Positions 56,683-64,000 of a DNA stretch of 64,000 nt are shown here, piece after piece. This DNA comes from Heliocidaris erythrogramma (taxonomy: Eukaryota; Echinodermata; Echinoidea; Camarodonta; Echinometridae). The stretch is from assembly GCA_025617745.1 (NCBI GenBank), contig CM046867.1, forward strand, positions 26,652,705-26,716,704. The letters run 5' to 3'. Numbering within the stretch: the stretch's first letter is position 1; each line of letters opens with the position of its first letter. The translations under genes were made by a program, and so were the position numbers. The notes beneath the pieces were generated by a model. That model worked only from the letters and a program-made list of their open reading frames with translations. It searched no databases and was not told where the DNA came from.

Positions 56683-58960
56683 TGAATTGAACTGAATTTA
56701 ATTTAATTCCGCATCTCCATTAAAAAAAAACATTCATAAAACATGTCATAAATATCTCCAAACAATTACATAATACAAACAAGTATGCAAAGAAAAAAAA
56801 TAACTGTAAATGTGGGGGGATCATAAAACAAGTTTGGTAAAAAAAACTTGTAAACCGTGATGATCCCATTTCACATGAAAACAAAAAATATACAAAAAAG
56901 GTAAAGAAAAATACCATAGAATAAAAAGCAAATATATATAGAGTACCGAAGTGATGACGTCACAAAAAGCTATTTTTTAATTTTGACATTTTTTATACCA
57001 TATCTCAAAGGAACATGGTGAAAAACATCCAGAGTCCAAATCTTATGGCAATTGGCTCATTGGGCCCCGAGATATGGCCGCATGAATACCTCCTTAGCCC
57101 CATTGAAGTCAGTTTTAAATTGGCCTGGTTCTAAACTGTTAAAGACCTCAGCCTGACCGAATTTTGAAATATACACTTTATTCATCCACGGGGAGCTATA
57201 TATTTTCTGAACAAATTGAAACCAACTTCATGAGATTCCGTTTCCTGTGGAATGACTAACAGCGTCCCGAATGTTGAGCCCCGCGGTTGTTTTTCTGACG
57301 AGGGCCCCGTCTCTGAGGAACGCTACTTTGCGGGGGTGAAAACGACATATCGTGTAGACGCACTCGGAGCTGTATACATGACATGTCGTCACACGTCTAA
57401 CAACCCCCTGCAGTTTCCTCTCTTGTTACGCAATAGGGAGGGGGCGGACCAAAAAAAAATAACTTTTTTATTTTTTATGGATAAACGGAGACGAAAATTT
57501 ATGAATACCCAGGGTAATTATATTCTTTGTTTACTAAGCTTTACGTCAATATATGGTTGTTTTGGGTCAGGCTGAGGTCTTTAAGAACCAGGCCAATTTA
57601 CACTGACTTCAATGGGGCTAATTAGATATTCATATAGCCATACCTTGGGCCACCATGAACTGATTCATGTCAAATTTGATGTGTGAACGTTTTCCATTAT
57701 GCTCTACCTAAATATGGTCATAAAAATACTGAAATACAAAAATCAAAATTTGATGACGTCACACTTCGGTACTCTATTTAGCACAGAGAATTGTAAATTA
57801 GAAAAAAAATCATAGCTCATTAAAGTGTATTCTTTATCAACAGGTACTCTTTAAACTTGCGTTTGAATGCGTTTAGAGATTTAGTGTCCTTGATGTGTTG
57901 TTTATGTCATTCCATAAAAGGGGTCTTTTGCATGTTATTATTGACCTAGAAAAGGAAGTACAACCACAATTAACCCGATAGAGCAGTAGAGTATATTCAA
58001 ATAGTAGCTGTGTTATTATAAATTAATCTTATTATCACATTATTATAGTCAAGTTTACCCCGAGTATTATAATCGTGAAAATTGCTATTTTTGCTAAAAA
58101 TTGAGTTGAATATTTTTGGTAAAAGATTCTTATACAGAAACATAAAGGTACCTAAATTGTAGTTATATATGAGGGTGATACACAGAGAGTATATCTTAAG
58201 TTTTTGAAAGAGGCATAGAATGACTACGGAAATCAGAGTTTGCAATTATTCTAACTATTCTTTTTTGTAATTTCAATAAGCTGTCAAGTAGATATTTATT
58301 ACTACATCCCCATAAATTATATAAGTAGCATAATTAATATCTTTGAGGAACAAATTCTCTTAATCTATTAAGAACACCAATATTCCTAGAAATATGATTT
58401 GATATTTTTTTAACAAGGCTTTTCCAATTCATACCATCATTTTTATTAATACCTAAAACTTATACAGTTTTTCTTGTTGTATGGGCTTACTATATATAGT
58501 TTAACATCATTGATTCCAATGCGCCTATTTCCAAAGATCATAAAATGGGTTTTATATGTTTTATATATTCAAAACCAATTTTTTTAGCTATAAACCAATG
58601 ATTAATTTTTTCCTAATTAAACATTCATGATAGCATTTAATTCATCAACTTTTTTATGTTTGAGAAATATATTTGTATCATCTGCGAATAATACCGTATA
58701 AGCTTTAAAATATCAGAATGCAAATCATTTATGTATATTAAAAACAGGAGCGGGCCTAAAATTGACCCGGGGTACCCACATGTTACATTTTTCATTTTTG
58801 ATGAGTTTTAAATTAAAAACTGTAAATTGATCACTTAAATAACTCTGCATTAATTTCAAAGGGGTTCTTTTAATACCATAAGCTGAAGTTTCTTTAAAAA
58901 TATGTTGTGACTGATACAATCAAAAGCCTTTTTAAGGTCTAAAAATACACTACCGTTACC
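56683..58960 (-). pseudogene. Minus-strand LINE relic, split by an 835-bp inverted-repeat element
   Basis: Minus strand from about 58960: FLDLKKAFDCISHNIFLKKL, then YGIKRTPLKLMQSYLSDQF, a degraded YADD region near 58690, and CITLIYNYNLGTFMFLYKNL with NFHDYNTRGK near 58120. These are successive blocks of a Jockey/CR1-type reverse transcriptase and its C-terminus. The 3' tail (AATTAAATTAAATTCAGTTC) lies at about 56683-56712. The element at 56940-57774 interrupts the 3' part. At the 5' side the homology stops abruptly near 58960 at a GTGCCCC/poly-C element. Multiple stops. Confidence 0.8.
56940..57774. mobile_element. 835-bp transposon with long inverted repeats and TGACGTCA near both ends
   Basis: AGAGTACCGAAGTG...TGACGTCAC at the left is mirrored by TGACGTCACACTTCGGTACTCT at the right. 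The arms extend at least 190 bp (GGCCTGGTTCTAAA...GACCTCAGCCTGA against TCAGGCTGAGGTC...GAACCAGGCC). TA flanks on both sides. A 107-codon open frame in the middle has no recognised domain. Confidence 0.88.
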
Positions 58961-58974
58961 TTTTGTTTCACTTT

Positions 58975-59080
58975 TTGTAGGTGCCCTTTTCCCTCCCAAA
59001 AGTGCCCCTTTTTGTTGGTACCCTCCCCCCCCCCCCCCCCCCCCATTTTGAAAGACGCTCCGCCGCCCCTGGACTCTGGG
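58975..59080. repeat. GTGCCCCTTTT / poly-C / GACGCTCCGCCGCCCCTGG fragment
   Basis: Contains the unit of the 36475-37170 array, a C19 run (about 59026-59044) and GAAAGACGCTCCGCCGCCCC. AAAGCGTCTTTGAAATG near 36435 resembles the same end. Probably the terminus of one transposon family. Confidence 0.5.
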
Positions 59081-59204
59081 CAGCGAGAGAGAGAGAAAAA
59101 AAAACGAGAGAAAAAGCGATAGAGGGACTCTCCACGGCAAGCTTTGTGAGAGCTGAGGGAAAACATTTCCATGTTTGATATTAAATCTGTACGGAAGCTA
59201 AAAA

Positions 59205-59515
59205 CTAGTGCCCCACAAGACGAGATAAATTAGGACGAAAAGACGTGAAGACGAGACAAGAAGACAAAAAGACGAGATATTCGATCTAGTCAAGTCGACC
59301 TGATTAAGTTGACTTGATGAGATCCAGTAGGCCTATCTCAAGATCTTGTCTTCTAATCCTCATCAAGTTGACTTGACGAGATCCACTCGTCTTTTTGTCT
59401 TATATTCCTCATCAAGTTAACTTGACAAGATCCAGTATCTCATCGTCTCGTCTTCTCGTCACGCCTTCTTGTCTTCTTGATTCGTTTCCCTGTCTTCTCG
59501 TTCACGCTTCCGCGT
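59205..59515. repeat. Imperfect palindrome rich in GACGAGA / TCTCGTC words
   Basis: The left part (AGACGAGACAAGAAGACAAA) mirrors the right part (TCTCGTCTTCTCGTC, TTCTTGTCTTCTTG). The centre repeats TCAAGTTGACTTGACGAGAT three times with changes. Confidence 0.65.
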
Positions 59516-60699
59516 ATTTTTTTGTTCTACGCTGGGTGCACGCACACAGAGTTTTACGGACAATATAATTACAAACGTCTTGAACTAGACTAGATAGACG
59601 GGTGCATGACCTTAGTATAGGTACGGTGTGATGTACTAGGCAATTCACACAGGGATAAATTACTCAGGCAATGTATGTAGTAGAAGTAGTAGTAGTTGGA
59701 GGACGCGCGGATTCCATACCTTCACAAATATTGGAACAGAATGGATTATAAGCTGGCTCTTATTAGTGTTTGAATCATCACAAGAATATCTTTAGTCACT
59801 AAAAATTAATTTTTCAAGCTGCAAGCAGTGCATGGGCTCAGGTTTGAAGATGATTTCCTCTCACACCAGTCTAGTAGTTTAAACCATAGGTTTAAACGTA
59901 AAAGAATCGAATAATTAGAATAATTAGCCTGAGCGCCCGTGTGACCATGCATGGCGGGGGGGGGGGGGGCACATTTTAGAGGCCATATAAAAAAGTTACA
60001 CAGAATTACTCATTTCACCTTTGAAATGGATCTTGCATAAAGTCATGATTAAAGTACAGATTAAAAATTATAAGGGACAAACAAACGAGAAAAAACAAAA
60101 ACAAAAATCAAAACAAAACAAAACAAAACACAAAACCTGCGAAGACGGCGTGACTCAAAAATTATCATGAAGTGAGAAAATTAAATATGGTCCCATAGTC
60201 TGTATACACAGGGCTTATTCAAAATCATATAAACTGATAATTTACATTGATTAAAATAAGGCCACTTCTACAATTATTTTCTACAGATAGATAATTTTGC
60301 CACCGGGCATTTGCAAGGCACAGAGAAAAAAAATAACGATCACATGGTCATGGAAGAAGTTTTAACGAATGTACCAACTGTAGGGTTCGTTTTTTCTCAA
60401 CAGAATCGTCATATTCATTCCATGCCCGAAGGGCACCATAACAAATTAAAGTTAAGTGTCCGTTTTTACGTACTCGAATTCGGTACAATATTGCTCATTT
60501 CCACTGGCATACTGGTGGGGGAAAAAAGGGCAAAAAAAGAAAAAAAGATAGAAAAAAGGAAAAAATTAAATTACCTACCGGATATAGGTCTAGATCTGTG
60601 ACAAAATTACAATTTCAATAAAAAACGGTCGATTTTTTTGCTTGCTCCCTTCGCTCGCTTGCAAGTATTCAGAAATTGTGCCACGTATGCCTATGTTCA

Positions 60700-61620
60700 C
60701 GTATGCCTATATATCCCCCCAGAAAAAATTGAGGTGGGAGAATGGCCTATATTATCATCCCCCAATATTTTTGGATAAAATAAATAAGATTTATGATACA
60801 TTAACTTAAAACTAATAATTATCCAAACTCATGATGTTTGATCTTGAAAGACCATCACATTCTTTAATGATGAGAACTAAGGAAATAAGAAATGCCATAA
60901 TTTCAATGCGAAAATATCGAAGAAAATTCATTCGCTCGCATTGTTATTGCCGTAGATTCGTGCATTCCTTCTTTTTCATTAAAAACCATTTTGGGATGCT
61001 CTAAATTGCAAGTTTTATAGACAGATTTTTGAAAAAGTCCCTGGTGTGGGAGGGGGATAGCCCCTCCCACACCCTTCCCCGCCCGGTAGCTTCGCTCAGT
61101 GGTGTATCGGGGGGGGGGGGGGGCAGGGGCACGTGCCTCGGGCTGCACTTGGAGGGCGCAAGAAACACAAAGGAAAGAAAGAAATATAGGGGGAAATGAA
61201 AAAAAAAATCTTAATCTTTACGGATCACTCGCCCCCAAATCCGCATGGTAAATGCATTAAAAGGGGGTAAAGAAGCTCGAATTTTAAACTCTAAAATCGG
61301 GAGCAAAACTAACGAAAACCCTATAGGCTTGAGAAAGAGTCGAGAAATTCAGCAAGGCGACCTGAAGTTGAGATTTCTTTCAAAAGTTGAACCTTTGCAA
61401 ATGCTATATACACTTTATCCTTTATTGGGAGCGAAATATTTAGCAGGAGTCATATGAGACTTACATGATATAGCGTGCAGAGCAATTACATCTTGATTTT
61501 TTCAAACCTTTTGAACCCTTTAAGCTATTTAAGATCTATATACTGAGGGCGCGAAATTACAAGATCCTGAAAGAAAATAATTATGCGAGCGAGCAAAGCG
61601 ACCGAGCGTTGGAAAATTTT
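60700..61620. mobile_element. Dispersed repeat, copy 2, rearranged relative to 32880-34060
   Basis: The part 61255-61620 is in the same orientation as 33060-33480. The part 60710-61095 matches the reverse complement of 33618-34030 (for example GGTGTGGGAGGGGGATAGCC and AAAATTGAGGTGGGAGAATGG). The two parts meet at a G15 run near 61110. Confidence 0.7.
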
Positions 61621-62330
61621 TAATAAGTTTGTATTTGAAAGGACAATATCAAGATTATGCCCTTTAGTTACGGCTTTACCAAAAGCGATGTCCAGAAAAA
61701 GAAGAAAAAATAAAGAAAATAAAAAATACAAACATCTTGATTAAGACTATAACCATTTCCCCCTGGCACTCTTTGTATTTACACTCTTTGGTACATCTCC
61801 GATGCATGGCATGCATGGCATGAGTTACTCCTCTGTTGCATCAGAATAACCGATGAAAAGGTTCGTATTAAAAGTCTGTTTCTAATATATTCATAGTGTT
61901 GCTCATATGATTTGGAAGTTGGGAACAAGCTACTTAGTACTTTGAGGTCGATGTAATTTTGCTTTCTCATGTTTCTTGTGATTCCGAATCCGAACAACGA
62001 ACAAACATCATCATGAGCGTGCATGCAGGCATGCAAGGACAGGTGACGTATGATTCACCAGGCATCATGACCATAGTCTCGACTAGGCTAGTATTAGTAA
62101 CGCTGTCACGGCGTCTGGTCGGGCTAGACTAGTACTAGCCGAGTAGTACTAGTACTAGTAGTAGGCCTAGTTCGGTAGTCAAGATTCTATCCGTTTATAT
62201 ATTTTTATATTTAGATCACTCATAGGTACACGCCATTGCCGACTGCAGGAATGCAGGCGGTACTAATCATCCCGGGGGGTCACTCGCAGACTGAAGTGGT
62301 ACCCATGCTCGTCCGAGCACCTCAAAATTG

Positions 62331-62600
62331 GACCCTAAATGGCGTAATCCTTGGTGTCTAAATCTACCCCTTAATGGCGTAAATGGCGTAAAATTATGTA
62401 AAATATACCCCTAATTGGCGTAAATGGCGTAAGACAATGTAAAATATACCCCTAAATGGCGTAAATGGCGTAAGACAATGTAAAATATACCCGTAATCGA
62501 CATAAATGGCATAGAACAATGTGAAACATACCCCTTACTTAGTGGCATAATTGGTATGGCACAGTGTATAAATGGACCCCTATATGATGTAAATGGACAA
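62331..62600. repeat. Minisatellite, unit about 42 bp
   Basis: Repeats of CCCCTAAATGGCGTAAATGG followed by CGTAAGACAATGTAAAATATA. About five units, decaying toward the right end. Confidence 0.85.
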
Positions 62601-62830
62601 AGTTTGTACATCATTAAATTGCATGACATATTTTAAATCATACACTTGAATGAAGAAACATAAATTAATCCAGATTTTAGGTTAAACTGTTTTATTATGC
62701 TCAAAATTCTTACTTCACTGTCTTCTTTTTCTAGTATTACAAAGTGAAAGCTCTTTATGTAATCGATTTGTCAGCAAAAGATAAAGTGGTCTCTAGTTAT
62801 AGAGAACACTGTTACAGGGAACTCTTGTTA

Positions 62831-62970
62831 TTAGGAGCAAGGTCAAAACAAGGTTTCATTATAACAAGCACAATTTTCTGATCCCCATTTTTCTTTTTTC
62901 TCTTTATTAGGAGCAAGGTTAAAACAATGTTTCATTATATCAAGCATAATTTTCTGATCCCAATTTTTCT
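62831..62970. repeat. Two-copy tandem repeat, unit about 76 bp
   Basis: TTAGGAGCAAGGTCAAAACA at about 62831 recurs as TTAGGAGCAAGGTTAAAACA at about 62907. Each is followed by TTTCATTATA.CAAGCA.AATTTTCTGATCCC. Confidence 0.88.
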
Positions 62971-63260
62971 GACATTCATAGTCAATGTTTAACATTGGGA
63001 TGCACTGATTACAAAATTGCATTCCCTGTAGAGATACATTCATGTACATATGACTTGGTAATAAAGCTTCTCACAAGAGCAGCTAACTTGTTTCCACATG
63101 TAATTATTCCAGTATTCATTAGAAGGCAAGTCATGATACTACTGGTCGTATAATATCCAGTTATTTTGAGTTATCATTGCAATAACGGTTAAGTCCAGCC
63201 TCCTGCCTGCGCCTGATAGGCCTACTTATAAATGATATCAGCATTGTTGACAAGAATAAA

Positions 63261-63438
63261 ATGTTCAAATTTGACGAAGAAGATTTCAGGGATGTCATCG
63301 ATGTCGGCAGAAAATCCGGTCAGAAAATCAACATGCTCACACAGACACAGAGAGGCATACGTGGGACTAATATTACAATTTTTGTTAAGTGGCGATTATT
63401 TCTGATCAGAAATTTGTTTTATTTTACGAAACGAGCAC
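63261..63438 (+). CDS. Candidate first coding exon of an unknown gene
   Basis: ATG at 63261 opens a frame MFKFDEEDFRDVIDVGRKSG, then QKINMLTQTQRG and a hydrophobic part FVKWRLFLIRNLFYF, reaching ACCT|GTAAGT at 63439, a strong donor. The acidic start looks coding-like. No domain is recognised, and no later exon lies in the remaining 560 bp. It could equally be chance. Confidence 0.25.
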
Positions 63439-64000
63439 CTGTAAGTTAAAATTGTAATTTTCAAATTTTTATGTAGGCCAAGACTAAGAGATGTCTGCAT
63501 ATTAACTGCTCACCTTTTGTCTTTTACGAAAACCAGTACTGCAGTAGGCAGTACGAAAATCGCAACCTGTTGACTGGTTGATCTGACATGATATCTAACG
63601 GGTTGACGAAGCCGCCCCGGCCGGCTGGGGCCGCGGACGGCAAGGTACCGATATCGATACCGTTACTCCCATAGGGAGCGTTTCATCAAGTGTCTTGTCA
63701 GTGATTTTTACCGACAAGTCTGCTCTCAGCCAATCAGATGCAAGGATTTTCATAGCTTATAACAGTTGTTAGTGATGACAAGCTGTATGAAACGCCGCCC
63801 GAACTGTCTGTCGAATGTCTGCGTGATTTTCTCTATGTATAATCCATTCGCTCGCGCTCGATCGTGTCGATTGACGTCGAAGAACCAGCTAAATTGAGAC
63901 CCTTTTTCTCAAAAACGTCGAATGTAAGACCGAAAAACACCCCCTTTTTCAAAAGACGTCGTCGACGCCTTGGGTCGGAAATCCGACCCTTATTCGACGT
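63439..64000. other. Right edge, non-coding
   Basis: Contains the GTTTCAT foldback (63673-63799), a G/C-rich patch (63611-63645) and CGTCGA-rich sequence after 63850. No gene seen. Confidence 0.5.
63673..63799. mobile_element. Degenerate foldback MITE, relative of 6643-6790
   Basis: AGGGAGCGTTTCATCAAGTG is mirrored by CAAGCTGTATGAAACGCCGCCC. The interior holds CTCAGCCAATCAGATG, matching in reverse the CATCTGATTGGCTGAGAG-like part of the copy at 6643-6790. Confidence 0.75.

Larger units (their letters stand above)
52887..63260. other. Region downstream of the esterase, mostly mobile DNA
   Basis: No host gene supported. No AATAAA was noticed within the first 250 bp after the stop, so the poly(A) site of the esterase is not assigned. 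The elements listed separately account for about half; the rest is AT-rich without coding signal. Confidence 0.6.

Noticed and set aside
57252-57575. 107-codon open frame inside the 835-bp inverted-repeat element
   Set aside because: No domain, low-complexity middle, and it lies in the non-arm part of a non-autonomous transposon; likely chance.
60311-60601. 96-codon open frame
   Set aside because: Ends in a Lys-rich low-complexity run and has no domain or splice context.

Overview
The window is nuclear DNA from a marine invertebrate deuterostome, most probably an echinoderm of sea-urchin type. Reasons: long GT-AG introns, an AT-rich background full of TACATGTA and TAGGCCTA words, dense short inverted-repeat elements that begin GGGCCCCGTTTCATAAA or end TACAGTGTA, and tRNA-derived SINEs with the sequence CCTTGGACAAGGTGTTTTGTCC. 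The species call is inference. No bacterial gene, CRISPR array or virus was seen.

Left edge (1-4.4 kb, + strand): the 3' end of a gene that starts outside the window. Three exons (about 122-447, 1860-2530, 3546-4048) each end in a stop codon and can all be entered in the same phase. They look like mutually exclusive 3'-terminal exons giving three different hydrophilic tails. The product was not recognised. From 4.4 to 11 kb there is no convincing gene, only small foldback elements, simple repeats and a 21-bp minisatellite with an open reading frame.

Middle (11.07-22.28 kb, + strand): a complete six-exon gene for the RAD6/UBE2A-UBE2B ubiquitin-conjugating enzyme. The spliced reading frame is 154 aa, with the catalytic Cys at residue 88. 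Its introns hold a tRNA-like SINE sequence, terminal-inverted-repeat elements, two copies of one TTAA-ended element and a LINE relic. Downstream (22.3-30.9 kb) are a long probable 3' UTR, a 400-bp foldback palindrome, a Penelope-like signature and a 0.66-kb direct duplication.

Right-centre (30.92-52.89 kb, + strand): a ten-exon type-B carboxylesterase of the cholinesterase group. The joined exons give exactly 600 codons plus stop. It has a signal peptide, an intact Ser-Glu-His triad, all three family disulfides and a last exon that resembles the tryptophan-rich tetramerisation (WAT/T) tail of acetylcholinesterase. The loop that carries the choline-binding Trp is short and has no Trp, and the nucleophile elbow is GASAG instead of GESAG. 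Its introns are full of transposons, including a Tc1-type transposase relic, a CR1/L2-like LINE, and an L1-like LINE with a 15-bp target duplication that itself contains two nested terminal-inverted-repeat elements.

Right edge (52.9-64 kb): mostly mobile DNA. It holds an element with arrays of AGGTCA half-sites, a minus-strand LINE split by an 835-bp inverted-repeat element, a rearranged second copy of a repeat found in cholinesterase intron 1, and minisatellites. One weak candidate first exon lies at 63261-63438. Apart from neighbourhood, nothing in the sequence links the three genes functionally.
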